Shown piece after piece: positions 31,137 through 39,060 of a stretch of 64,000 nt of DNA. A program made the position numbers and the translations under genes. The DNA is from Hydrogenophaga crocea. Lineage in GTDB: Bacteria > Pseudomonadota > Gammaproteobacteria > Burkholderiales > Burkholderiaceae_C. The DNA lies in NCBI RefSeq assembly GCF_011388215.1, contig NZ_CP049989.1, positions 3,100,001 to 3,164,000 on the forward strand, written 5' to 3'. The notes under the pieces were generated by a model. The model saw nothing but the letters and a program-made list of their open reading frames with translations. It had not been told where the DNA came from and did no database searches. Position 1 is the first letter of the stretch; every line of letters starts with the position of its first letter.

Positions 31137-31150
31137 TTGACCTGCGTCAA
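31137..31150. promoter_or_regulatory. FNR/ANR-type box
   Basis: TTGAC-CTGC-GTCAA is a perfect palindrome and a close match to the FNR/ANR/DNR consensus TTGAT-N4-ATCAA. It lies in the divergent gap between the enoyl-CoA hydratase operon and the zinc-finger gene. Its centre is about 54 bases before the ATG at 31198, which would allow activation of that gene from an FNR-dependent promoter under low oxygen. Confidence 0.65.
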
Positions 31151-31197
31151 GCCGCGCCGCGCGCCGCGGCCTCACCATGCGGGCTCAGGAGGCCTCC

Positions 31198-31551
31198 ATG
31201 AGCAAACCCGTTTCCGACACCTTCCGCCTGCAGCTGGTCACGCGCCGCGACGAGTTGCTCGCGCGCCTGCAAGGCCAGCGCGGCGGCGCGCGCAGCCGGG
31301 CCGAAGCGGCCTCGGACAAGCGCGAACGCGCCGACGATCGCGGCCTGGTGCGCGACGACGCCTTCGACCTCGGCGCCGAGCTCGGCGAACGTGAGACGGC
31401 CGAGCTGCAGGCCATCGAACGCGCACTGGAGCGCGTGCACGACGGCAGCTACGGCCTGTGCCTGCAATGCGGCGCGCCCATCCCGGCGGCCCGGCTGCAC
31501 GCCCAGCCCACGGCCGAGCGCTGCGTGGCCTGCCAGGCGCAGGCCGAGTGA
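31198..31551 (+). CDS. DksA/TraR-type C4 zinc-finger protein
   Basis: Small protein of 117 residues. An N-terminal helical hairpin (LVTRRDELLARLQGQ ... ELQAIERALERVHDG) precedes a four-cysteine zinc finger (YGLCLQCGAPIPAARL ... ERCVACQ), as in DksA/TraR proteins that bind RNA polymerase through the secondary channel. The coiled-coil tip seems to have aspartates (DDAFDLG), but the protein is shorter than DksA. AGGAGG six bases before the ATG supports the start. An FNR-type box upstream suggests low-oxygen control. Confidence 0.85.
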   Translation: MSKPVSDTFRLQLVTRRDELLARLQGQRGGARSRAEAASDKRERADDRGLVRDDAFDLGAELGERETAELQAIERALERVHDGSYGLCLQCGAPIPAARLHAQPTAERCVACQAQAE

Positions 31552-31564
31552 AGCGCCCGGGGCC

Positions 31565-32578
31565 TCAGGCCTTGGCGAGCGGGGCGATCTTCTGGTCGAT
31601 CGCGCCGAACACGCTCTGGCCGTCCTTGCCCTTCATCTCGATGCGGATGGTGTCGCCGAACTTCATGAAGGCGGTCGAGGGCTTGCCGTCGAGGATGGTC
31701 TCGATCGCGCGCTTCTCGGCGATGCAGCTGTAGCCCTTGGGCCATTCCTGGCGGCCGTCGACCGTGACCGCCTTGTTGCTCACCGTGCCGCTGCCCACGA
31801 TGGAGCCGGCGCGCACGTTGCGCGTCTTGCAGATGTGGGCGATGAGCTGGCCGAAGTGGAAGGTCATCTCCGGGCCGGCTTCGCACATGCCCACCTTGCG
31901 GCCGTTCCAGGTGCTCTGCAGCGTGAGGTGCACGCGACCGCCCTGCCAGGCATCGCCGAGCTCGTCGGGCGTGACCGCCACCGGACTGAAGGCCGTGGCC
32001 GGCTTGCTCTGGAAGAAGCCGAAGCCCTTGGCGAGTTCGGCCGGGATCAGGTTGCGCAGCGACACGTCGTTGGCCAGCATGATCAGGCGCACGCCTTCCA
32101 GGGCCTGCTCGGGCGTGGCGGTCATGGGCACGTCGCCCGTGATCACCGCGATCTCGGCCTCGAAGTCGATGCCGTAGTCCTCGCTCGGGCACACCACGTC
32201 GTCCTGCGGGCCGATGAAGTCGTCGCTGCCGCCCTGGTACATCAGCGGGTCTTCGTAGAAGCTGTGCGGCACCTCGGAGTTGCGCGCGGCACGCACCAGT
32301 TCCACGTGGTTGATGTAGGCCGAACCGTCGGCCCACTGGTAGGCGCGCGGCAGCGGCGCCATGCACATGGCCGGATCGAACGGGAAGGCATGGCGCGCCT
32401 TGCCCTGGTTCAGCGTGACGTACAGGTCCTGCAGCTGCGGGGCGATGAAGTTCCAGTCGTCGAGCGCGCGCTGCAGGGTGTTCGCGATGCCGGTCGCATA
32501 ATGGGCCGTGCTCAGGTCGCGCGAGACCACCACCAGTTGTCCGTCGCGCGAGCCGTCCTTGTAGGTGGCGAGTTTCAT
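31565..32578 (-). CDS. fumarylacetoacetate hydrolase family protein
   Basis: FAH-fold enzyme of 337 residues that probably cleaves or hydrates a keto-acid in aromatic compound breakdown. Metal-binding acidic region: DFEAEIAVITGD (about 137-148) and the GSGTVSNKA loop (about 256-264). A typical N-terminal domain (MKLATYKDGSRDGQLVVVSRD) is present. The start has AGGAG six bases upstream. It is divergent from an IclR regulator with a palindrome between them, the usual arrangement for a catabolic gene and its regulator. Whether it is a true fumarylacetoacetase of the homogentisate route is uncertain, as no other pathway gene is nearby. Confidence 0.85.
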   Translation of the reverse strand: MKLATYKDGSRDGQLVVVSRDLSTAHYATGIANTLQRALDDWNFIAPQLQDLYVTLNQGKARHAFPFDPAMCMAPLPRAYQWADGSAYINHVELVRAARNSEVPHSFYEDPLMYQGGSDDFIGPQDDVVCPSEDYGIDFEAEIAVITGDVPMTATPEQALEGVRLIMLANDVSLRNLIPAELAKGFGFFQSKPATAFSPVAVTPDELGDAWQGGRVHLTLQSTWNGRKVGMCEAGPEMTFHFGQLIAHICKTRNVRAGSIVGSGTVSNKAVTVDGRQEWPKGYSCIAEKRAIETILDGKPSTAFMKFGDTIRIEMKGKDGQSVFGAIDQKIAPLAKA

Positions 32579-32658
32579 GCCGTTCTCCTGCTGCCGTTGG
32601 GGGTGAAGTGTGCTGGGTGAAGCGCCGCCCCACCGAACCGGGGCTTCGTCACATAATT

Positions 32659-32680
32659 ACGAATAGTGAAATTCGTTCAC
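32659..32680. promoter_or_regulatory. overlapping palindromes in the FAH/IclR divergent promoter
   Basis: Two overlapping inverted repeats: ACGAAT-N6-ATTCGT (32659-32676) and GTGAA-ATTCG-TTCAC (32666-32680). A -10-like CATAAT lies at 32652-32657. The AT-rich 15-base palindrome ends two bases before the IclR ATG and is the likely operator through which the regulator controls itself and the FAH gene. Confidence 0.6.
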
Positions 32681-32682
32681 CT

Positions 32683-33579
32683 ATGCGTAAGCGCGAGATT
32701 CTAGACCAAACCCCTGCCGACGACACCGACACTCCCGACGACACGGAGCCGCAGCGCGCGGGCATCCAGTCGGTCGAAGTGGGATTCGAGCTGCTCGAGG
32801 CCATGTCGCAGGCCCATGGTCCGCTGATGCTGCGCGACCTCGCGGCCGCCGCGAACATGAGCGCGGCCAAGGCCCACCGCTACCTCGTGAGCTTCCAGCG
32901 CCTCGGCCTGGTGGTGCAGGACCCGGTGAGCAACCGCTACGACCTGGGCCCGGCCGCGCTGCGCCTGGGCCTGGCCAGCCTGGCGCGCCTGGACGCCGTG
33001 AAGCTCGCGCGCGAACGCATCGACGGCCTGCTGCAGGACGTGGGCCACACGGTGGCGATCGCGGTCTGGGGCAACCAGGGCCCGACCATGGTGCACTGGG
33101 CCGAGGCCCCGCAGGTGATGCCGGTGACGCTGCGCCTGGGCGACGTGATGCCGCTGCTGAGTTCGGCCACGGGCCGCTGCTTCGCGGCCTTCATGGGCCG
33201 CGAAGGCCGCGACGCCAAGCGCCTGGCCGCCATGACCCGCGACGAACTCGCGCGGCTGAAAAAGCTGCCGCGCGGCGACGGCCTCACGGCCGAAGACCTG
33301 CCGCAGTCGCCCGCCGAGGTGCAAGCCCTGCTCGACGAGGTGCGCCGCCGCGGCGTGGCGCGCGTGGTGCACAGCCTGCTGCCCGGGGTGGGCGGCTTCT
33401 GCGCGCCGGTGTTCGACGCCCAGGGCCGGCTCGCGCTGGGCATGGTGGTGCTGGGCTGGGTGGCCACGCTCGACACCGCCTGGGACGGCGCGCCCGCGAC
33501 CGCCCTGCTCAGAACCACCCGTCGGCTCAGCGCCGATCTCGGGCACCCGGGCAGCGGCCCGCGGTCCCACGCCACATGA
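32683..33579 (+). CDS. IclR family transcriptional regulator
   Basis: Regulator of 298 residues with an N-terminal winged helix (about 20-85: LMLRDLAAAANMSAAKAHRY) and an IclR effector domain (about 100-285, with LRLGDVMPLLSSATGRCF and VGGFCAPVFDAQG). The first about 20 residues are acidic and Thr-rich. ATG at 32683 is chosen because it starts the typical MRKRE N-terminus; the frame stays open to a GTG at 32608. The effector is probably an intermediate of the pathway of the divergent FAH gene. Its stop overlaps the start of the DUF3108 gene. Confidence 0.88.
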   Translation: MRKREILDQTPADDTDTPDDTEPQRAGIQSVEVGFELLEAMSQAHGPLMLRDLAAAANMSAAKAHRYLVSFQRLGLVVQDPVSNRYDLGPAALRLGLASLARLDAVKLARERIDGLLQDVGHTVAIAVWGNQGPTMVHWAEAPQVMPVTLRLGDVMPLLSSATGRCFAAFMGREGRDAKRLAAMTRDELARLKKLPRGDGLTAEDLPQSPAEVQALLDEVRRRGVARVVHSLLPGVGGFCAPVFDAQGRLALGMVVLGWVATLDTAWDGAPATALLRTTRRLSADLGHPGSGPRSHAT

Positions 33580-34301
33580 GCCCCATGCGATCCGCCCGCC
33601 TGTTCCTCGCCGGCCTGGCCAGCGCGCTGCTGGCCAGCGCCGTGCTCGCCGCCCCCCCACAAGCGCCGCGCAGCAACCCGCCGCCCAGCACCCAGTTGCA
33701 GTACGACGTGCTCGGCCGCGCCAGCGGCTTCGACTACAGCGCCAAGGGCGTGCTCGACTGGCGCCTGAGCCCCCAGGGCTACGAAGCGCGCATGGAAATC
33801 AGCATGCCCCTGCTGGGCAGCCGCGTGCAGACCAGCAAGGGCAGCACCGGCCCCGAAGGCCTGCGGCCCGAACGCTTCGCCGACCAGCGCAAGAACAAGG
33901 AAAAGGCCGCGCAGTTCGAGCGCGAGGCGCAGCGCATCCGCTTCAGCAACAACGCGCCCGAGGCCGAGCTCATGCCTGGCGCCCAGGACCGCCTGAGCCT
34001 GTTCATGCAGCTTGCGGGCCTTATGCGCGCGCAGCCGCGCCAGGAAGGCGAGGTCATCGGCTTCCAGGTCGCCGGCACGGGCGACGCCGAGCCCTGGCGC
34101 TTCGAGGTCGGCCCGCTCGAAACCCTGGCGCTGCCGGCCGGCAACATCGAGGCCCGGCGCCTGCTGCGCGCGCCGCGCAAAGACCGGGACACCAAGGTCG
34201 AGGTCTGGCTCGCGCCGTCCCTGGGCCACCTGCCCGTGCGCTTGCGCGTCACCCAGCCCGATGGCGACATGGCCGACCAGAGGCTGGCGCGGCGGCCCTG
34301 A
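33576..34301 (+). CDS. DUF3108 domain exported protein
   Basis: Exported protein of 241 residues with leader SARLFLAGLASALLASAVLA. The remainder matches the DUF3108 pattern (LQYDVLGRASGFDYSAKGVL, then alternating beta strands, LPAGNIEARRLLRAPRKDRD, VWLAPSLGHLPVRLRVTQPDG). DUF3108 proteins are periplasmic with unknown role. The ATG at 33576 overlaps the IclR stop; a second ATG at 33585 would trim three residues. Confidence 0.82.
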   Translation: MSPMRSARLFLAGLASALLASAVLAAPPQAPRSNPPPSTQLQYDVLGRASGFDYSAKGVLDWRLSPQGYEARMEISMPLLGSRVQTSKGSTGPEGLRPERFADQRKNKEKAAQFEREAQRIRFSNNAPEAELMPGAQDRLSLFMQLAGLMRAQPRQEGEVIGFQVAGTGDAEPWRFEVGPLETLALPAGNIEARRLLRAPRKDRDTKVEVWLAPSLGHLPVRLRVTQPDGDMADQRLARRP

Positions 34302-34321
34302 AGGCGAGGCCCTTGAAATAA

Positions 34322-34335
34322 GTCCCCATGGGGAC
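34322..34335. promoter_or_regulatory. perfect 14-base palindrome upstream of the DUF3567 gene
   Basis: GTCCCCATGGGGAC, with no spacer, 87 bases before the DUF3567 ATG in a 121-base gap. It is probably a protein-binding site; no family could be assigned. Confidence 0.4.
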
Positions 34336-34422
34336 CACATGCATCACGAAGCGGCTGCAACAACGGCTCCATTTGCCGATATAACGGCACACAGCGGCTT
34401 CTCGTGAAAGGAACAACACCCC

Positions 34423-34707
34423 ATGAACATGCTCTACGACTCGGATGCTTTTGCGGTGGTCCACATCCAGGCCGACGCGCCCGCCAAGGGCGAGGTGGCC
34501 GTGGCCGACGGCCCGCAGATCCCGCGCCACGGTTTCGAGATCGTGGACAAGCGCTCGGGCAAGGAGGTCTACCTCGACGGGTCGTGGGCCGAACTGTTCC
34601 AGCAGCAGATCACCGAATGGCAGCGCAACAGCCCCTCGCAGGAAGAGGTGGAAACCACGCTCGAAGGCTACGCCTCCCTCGCGCAGAACCCTGTGGTCAT
34701 GCACTGA
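34423..34707 (+). CDS. DUF3567 family small protein
   Basis: Cytoplasmic protein of 94 residues of a family I know mainly from Burkholderiales; function unknown. It starts MNMLYDSDAFAVVHI and contains HGFEIVDKRSGKEVYLDGSWAE, which is the conserved part. AAAGGA precedes the ATG. It is a single-gene unit with its own palindrome upstream and an intrinsic terminator downstream, suggesting independent, probably steady expression. Confidence 0.85.
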   Translation: MNMLYDSDAFAVVHIQADAPAKGEVAVADGPQIPRHGFEIVDKRSGKEVYLDGSWAELFQQQITEWQRNSPSQEEVETTLEGYASLAQNPVVMH

Positions 34708-34728
34708 CCACCCCCTGCATCCCGCCCC

Positions 34729-34753
34729 AAAGCCCGGCCCGCGCCGGGCTTTT
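34729..34753. terminator. bidirectional intrinsic terminator
   Basis: AAAGCCCGGC, loop CCGC, GCCGGGCTTTT. The A-rich left flank and T-rich right flank allow it to serve both the DUF3567 gene (+) and the convergent AbrB-family gene (-), whose stop codon lies six bases away. Confidence 0.88.
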
Positions 34754-34758
34754 GCGTT

Positions 34759-35823
34759 TCAGGCCCGCGCGAAGCGCCAGCGGTACACCGGCTCGGCGAG
34801 CACCAGCACGGCCACCAGCCGGCACACCTGGAAGGCCGTGACCACCGGCACCCCGAGCTGCAGCACCTTGGCCGTGATGGCCATTTCGGCGATGCCCCCG
34901 GGCGCGGTGCCCAGCAGCATGGTCACCGGGTGCAGGCCGGTGAGCTGCGCCATGAGCCAGCCGAAGCCCGCGCACAGGCCCATCATCACGCAGGTGGCCA
35001 GCGCCACCGAGCCCAGCCAGCGCGGCGCCGTGTGCGCAAAAGCGGGCGTGAAGCGCACCCCCAGGCTCACGCCGATGAACAGCTGCGACAGCTCGGTGAG
35101 CGTGGCCGGCAGCGCCGACAGCTGCACGCCCGACAAGGTGATTGCCATGGTCGCCACGAGCGCGCCCATGAACCAGGGGTTGGCGCGGCCCAGGCGCTGC
35201 ATCAGCAGCGCCCCCGCCAGCGTCAACAGGCCCAGCAGCGCCAGCCCGCCCGGCTGCACCACGCGGATCGCGGGCGGCAACGCATCGAGCCCGCGCACGC
35301 CCGCGGCCTGCAGGGCGAAAGGGATGGTCACGGTGACCAGCAGCACGCGCAGCGAATGGGCCGCGGCCACGAGGTCGGTGCGCGCGCCCTGGCGCTCGGC
35401 CAGCAGGGTCATCTCCGACGCGCCGCCGATCGCGCCCGCGAAATAGGTGGTGCTGAGCAACTGCTGCGGCGGCAGCCGCAACCGCGCCGCGTGCACCCGG
35501 CGCAGCCAGGCCGCCAGGCCCAGCCCCAGCATCAGGGCCCAGGCCACGCCCAGCACGATGGCCCACCACAGGCTGGCCACGAGCGCGCCCACCTCGGGCG
35601 TGAAGTACAGGCCCAGCGCCGCGCCGATCACCCACTGGCCGAGATTGCGCAAGGGCGCCCAGCTCTCGGTGCGGGCGCCGAACACCGACACCAGCCCCGT
35701 GCACAGCAGGGGGCCGATCATCCAGGGGATGGGGGTGCCGAGCCAGACGCACAGGCGGGCGGCGGCATAGGCGAGCAACAGGGTGAGGGCCGTGCGCGTC
35801 CAGGACGCCGGCCCGCGCAACAT
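34759..35823 (-). CDS. AbrB family membrane transporter
   Basis: Integral membrane protein of 354 residues with about 9-10 hydrophobic segments in two homologous halves. The signatures PIPWMIGPLL (first half) and TAPGGIAEMAITAKVLQ (second half) match the AbrB/'membrane AbrB duplication' family, a putative ammonia mono-oxygenase-like or small-molecule permease group with no firm substrate. The start at 35823 (MLRGPASW) is chosen; the frame is open far upstream through Arg/Pro-rich sequence, including a GTG at 35838 and an ATG at 35898 that overlaps the divergent chaN start. Confidence 0.82.
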   Translation of the reverse strand: MLRGPASWTRTALTLLLAYAAARLCVWLGTPIPWMIGPLLCTGLVSVFGARTESWAPLRNLGQWVIGAALGLYFTPEVGALVASLWWAIVLGVAWALMLGLGLAAWLRRVHAARLRLPPQQLLSTTYFAGAIGGASEMTLLAERQGARTDLVAAAHSLRVLLVTVTIPFALQAAGVRGLDALPPAIRVVQPGGLALLGLLTLAGALLMQRLGRANPWFMGALVATMAITLSGVQLSALPATLTELSQLFIGVSLGVRFTPAFAHTAPRWLGSVALATCVMMGLCAGFGWLMAQLTGLHPVTMLLGTAPGGIAEMAITAKVLQLGVPVVTAFQVCRLVAVLVLAEPVYRWRFARA

Positions 35824-35884
35824 GAACAGGGAAGGCACGCGGGGGATATCTCGGGGCGGCGCCGACGGCCGCGGAACAGGGCCG

Positions 35885-35890
35885 TAGTAT
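35885..35890 (+). promoter_or_regulatory. -10-like hexamer just before chaN
   Basis: TAGTAT ends six bases before the chaN ATG, with no Shine-Dalgarno between. If real, the transcript would start at or next to the start codon. Confidence 0.35.
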
Positions 35891-35896
35891 CGGCGC

Positions 35897-36715
35897 ATGC
35901 CCATCCTCTCACCGCGACTGAGCTTGATCGCGGCGCTGGCCCTGCTCGCGGCCTGCGCGCACCGGCCACCGGCCGCGCCCTCGCTGGACGCGCTGCTCGC
36001 GCGCACGCAGCCCACGCCGCTGCTGCTGGTGGGCGAACAGCACGACGCGCCCGAGCACCAGGCGCTGCAGCGCGATCTGGTGCAGGCCCTGGCCGCGCGC
36101 AACCAGCTCGCGGCCGTGGTGATGGAAATGGCCGAGGCCGGCCGCGACACGCGCGGCCTGGCACGTGATGCCAGCGAGGCCGCGGTGCGCACCGCCCTGG
36201 GCTGGGACGAACAGCAGGGCTGGCCCTGGCCCACCTACGGACCGGTGGTGATGGCCGCGGTGCGCGCGGGCGTGCCGGTGGTGGGCGGCAACCTCCCGCG
36301 AAGCGACATGCGCGCGGCCATGGGCGATGCCGCGCTAGACCGCAGCGTGAGCGCCGCGGTGCTCGAACGCCAGCGCGAGGCCATCCGCAGCGGCCACTGC
36401 GACCTGCTGCCCGCGAGCCAGCTCGGGCCGATGGCGCGCATCCAGCTCGCACGCGACCGCTCGATGGCACAGGCGGCCACGGCGCGGCTGGAGCCGGGCC
36501 GCACGGTGCTGCTGATCGCGGGCAACGGCCACGTGCGCAGCGACCTGGGCGTGCCGCTGCACCTGCCGCCGGGGCAGGCGCACCGCGTGGTGGTGGCGCG
36601 TGCCGGCGGCGCCAGCGGCGCCGAGCCGGGGGCCACGGCCGACGCCTACTGGGACACGCCCGCGCTGCCCGAGCGCGACCACTGCGCCGAGCTGCGCGAG
36701 CGCTTCAAGCGCTGA
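35897..36715 (+). CDS. chaN: ChaN family lipoprotein
   Basis: Lipoprotein of 272 residues with the lipobox LLAAC (C20) and the ChaN/haem-binding-uptake domain (about 40-230: LLLVGEQHDAPEHQALQ, AVVMEMAEAGRD, VLLIAGNGHVRSDLG). Campylobacter ChaN binds stacked hemes; an iron or heme uptake role is therefore likely in family terms. It is convergent with the aminotransferase gene: the two stop codons are directly adjacent (TGA then TCA). Confidence 0.85.
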   Translation: MPILSPRLSLIAALALLAACAHRPPAAPSLDALLARTQPTPLLLVGEQHDAPEHQALQRDLVQALAARNQLAAVVMEMAEAGRDTRGLARDASEAAVRTALGWDEQQGWPWPTYGPVVMAAVRAGVPVVGGNLPRSDMRAAMGDAALDRSVSAAVLERQREAIRSGHCDLLPASQLGPMARIQLARDRSMAQAATARLEPGRTVLLIAGNGHVRSDLGVPLHLPPGQAHRVVVARAGGASGAEPGATADAYWDTPALPERDHCAELRERFKR

Positions 36716-38059
36716 TCAGGCGGGCAGGCGCTTGATCGCGTCGGCCAGCACCGAGACCATGGTCTCGATGTGCTCGCGCTCGACGATGTAGGGCGGCGCG
36801 AACACCAGGTTGTCGCCCGCGTTGCGCACCAGCACCCCGCGGTGGAAGCAGTCGAGGAAGACGTCGAAGGCGCGCTTGCCCGGCAGGCCGGCCTGCGGCG
36901 CCAACTCGACCGCGCAGGCCAGGCCCAGGCTGCGGATGCCGACCACGTGCGGCAGGCCCTTGATGGCGCTGAACATGGCATCGCTGAGCACCTGGCCCAT
37001 CTCGCCGGCGCGCGCGAACAGGTTCTCCTGCTGGAACAGCTCCAGCGTGGCGATGGCCGCCGCGCAGGCCACGGGGTGGCCCGAGTAGGTGTAGCCGTGG
37101 AAGAACTCGATCGCGTGGTCGGGCGCGCTGCCGTGCGCGCCCATCATAGCGTCGTAGATGCGCTGGCTGCAGACCACGCCGCCCAGGGGAATCACGCCGT
37201 TGGTGACGCACTTGGCGAAGTTGAGCATGTCGGGCTGCACGCCGTACCAGTCGGCGCCGAAGGCCGTGCCCAGGCGGCCGAAGCCGGTGATGACCTCGTC
37301 GAAGATCAGCAGGATGCCGTGCTTGTCGCAGATTTCGCGCAGGCGCTTGAGGTAGCCCTTGGGCGGCACGTACCAGCCCGCGCTGCCCGCCACCGGCTCG
37401 ACGATGACCGCCGCCACGTTGCTCGGGTCGTGCAGCGGCAGGATGCGGTTCTCCAACTCGAGCAGGATGTCATCTTCCCACACCGGCTCCTGGTGCTGCA
37501 CGAAGGCGTGCTTGACCGGGTCGTGGATGAAGCGCAGGTGGTCCACGCGCGGCAGCAGGCTGGTGCCGTAGACCTTGCGGTTGGCCGGAATGCCGCCCAC
37601 CGACATGCCGCCGAAGCCCACGCCGTGGTAGCCGCGCTCGCGGCCGATGAACAGGTTGCGCTGGGCCTCGCCGCGCGCGCGGTGGTAGGCCAGGGCCACC
37701 TTCATCGAGGTGTCGGCCGCTTCCGAGCCCGAGTTGCAGAACAGCACCTTGTTGAGGTCGCCCGGGGCCATGGCCGCGATCATTTCGGCGGCGCGGAAGG
37801 CCTTGTCGTTGCTCACGCTGAACGCGGTGGCGTAGTCCAGGGTGTCGAGCTGGCGCTTGATCGCGTCGTTGATCGGCTTGCGGTTGTGGCCCGCGCCCAC
37901 GCACCAGAGGCTGGAGATGCCGTCGATCACCTGGCGGCCATCGTGCGTGGTGAAGTGCATGCCGTCGGCCGCCACGAAGATGCGCGGGTCCTTGGCAAAG
38001 CTGCGGTTGGGCGTGAAGGGCAACCACTGGTTGTCCATCTTGAAGTCGTTGTAGGCCAT
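36716..38059 (-). CDS. class III omega-aminotransferase, beta-alanine:pyruvate type
   Basis: PLP enzyme of 447 residues. PLP phosphate region FCNSGSEAADTSMK, cofactor aspartate in LLIFDEVITGFGRLG and the PLP lysine in LNFAKCVTNGVIPLGG. The N-terminal segment with WLPFTPNRSFAKDPRIF and SSLWCVGAGHNR is typical of beta-alanine/omega-amino acid:pyruvate transaminases. It moves the amino group from a terminal amine (beta-alanine, GABA or similar) to pyruvate. SD GAGGAGG is well placed. The exact donor cannot be read from the sequence. Confidence 0.9.
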   Translation of the reverse strand: MAYNDFKMDNQWLPFTPNRSFAKDPRIFVAADGMHFTTHDGRQVIDGISSLWCVGAGHNRKPINDAIKRQLDTLDYATAFSVSNDKAFRAAEMIAAMAPGDLNKVLFCNSGSEAADTSMKVALAYHRARGEAQRNLFIGRERGYHGVGFGGMSVGGIPANRKVYGTSLLPRVDHLRFIHDPVKHAFVQHQEPVWEDDILLELENRILPLHDPSNVAAVIVEPVAGSAGWYVPPKGYLKRLREICDKHGILLIFDEVITGFGRLGTAFGADWYGVQPDMLNFAKCVTNGVIPLGGVVCSQRIYDAMMGAHGSAPDHAIEFFHGYTYSGHPVACAAAIATLELFQQENLFARAGEMGQVLSDAMFSAIKGLPHVVGIRSLGLACAVELAPQAGLPGKRAFDVFLDCFHRGVLVRNAGDNLVFAPPYIVEREHIETMVSVLADAIKRLPA

Positions 38060-38180
38060 GGCGGCACCTCCTCGGCAAGGTCAGCAAAACGGCCATTCTG
38101 GCACCGGCGCCGCGCGCACGAAGGCACCACTGCGGCCGCCGGCGTGAGGCCCACCACGGACGCCGCCCGAACAAGGCTGC

Positions 38181-38186
38181 GACAAT
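38181..38186 (+). promoter_or_regulatory. -10-like hexamer just before purU
   Basis: GACAAT ends nine bases before the purU ATG and there is no Shine-Dalgarno. It fits a very short or absent 5' leader. Confidence 0.35.
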
Positions 38187-38195
38187 CGCGCCGCC

Positions 38196-39044
38196 ATGGA
38201 AAACACCTACGTCCTCACCCTCTCCTGTCCCGACCGCCCCGGCATCGTGCACGCCGTCTCCGGCTTCCTGTTCGAGCGCGGCGGCAACATCGAGGAAGCG
38301 GCCCAGTACAACGACCATGCCACCGGCCTGTTCTTCATGCGCGTGCAATTTGCTTGCACGCAACTGAGCCAGGCCGAGCTGCTGGAGCAGCTCACCGCCT
38401 TCGCCGCCCCTTTTCAAATGCAGATGGGCCTGCACCCGCTGGCCCAGCCCATGCGCACGGTGATCTTCGTGAGCAAGGAAGGCCACTGCCTCAACGACCT
38501 GCTGTTCCGCTGGAAGAGCGGCCTGCTGCCGCTGGACATCCGGGCCATCGTGAGCAACCACCGCGACTTCTACCAGCTAGCGGCCAGCTACAACGTGCCC
38601 TTCCACCACATCCCGGTCACGGCCGCCACCAAGCCCCAGGCCGAGGCGAAACAGCTCGAGATCATCCGCGGCGAAGGCGCCGAGCTGGTGGTGCTGGCGC
38701 GCTACATGCAGGTGCTGTCCAACGACCTGTGCCGCGAGCTCGCAGGCCGCGCGATCAACATCCACCACAGCTTCCTGCCCAGCTTCAAGGGCGCCAAGCC
38801 CTATTACCAGGCGCACGACCGCGGCGTGAAGCTGATCGGCGCCACCGCGCACTACGTGACGGCCGACCTCGACGAGGGCCCGATCATCGAGCAGGACGTG
38901 GCGCGCGTGGACCACACCGACACCGTGGAAGACCTCACCGCCCTGGGCCGCGACACCGAAAGCCAGGTGCTGGCGCGCGCCGTGAAGTGGCACGGCGAGC
39001 ACCGCGTGCTGCTCAACGGCCACAAGACCGTGGTCTTCAAGTGA
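38196..39044 (+). CDS. purU: formyltetrahydrofolate deformylase
   Basis: Enzyme of 282 residues that hydrolyses 10-formyl-THF to THF and formate, balancing one-carbon pools and supplying formate to purine synthesis. N-terminal ACT domain (about 1-80: LTLSCPDRPGIVHAVSGFL) and C-terminal formyltransferase fold with the Asn-His-Asp set in INIHHSFLPSF and YVTADLDEGPIIEQDV. Length and order are those of E. coli PurU. A LysR gene follows after 16 bases. Confidence 0.93.
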   Translation: MENTYVLTLSCPDRPGIVHAVSGFLFERGGNIEEAAQYNDHATGLFFMRVQFACTQLSQAELLEQLTAFAAPFQMQMGLHPLAQPMRTVIFVSKEGHCLNDLLFRWKSGLLPLDIRAIVSNHRDFYQLAASYNVPFHHIPVTAATKPQAEAKQLEIIRGEGAELVVLARYMQVLSNDLCRELAGRAINIHHSFLPSFKGAKPYYQAHDRGVKLIGATAHYVTADLDEGPIIEQDVARVDHTDTVEDLTALGRDTESQVLARAVKWHGEHRVLLNGHKTVVFK

Positions 39045-39060
39045 CGCCGGGGCAGGCCGC

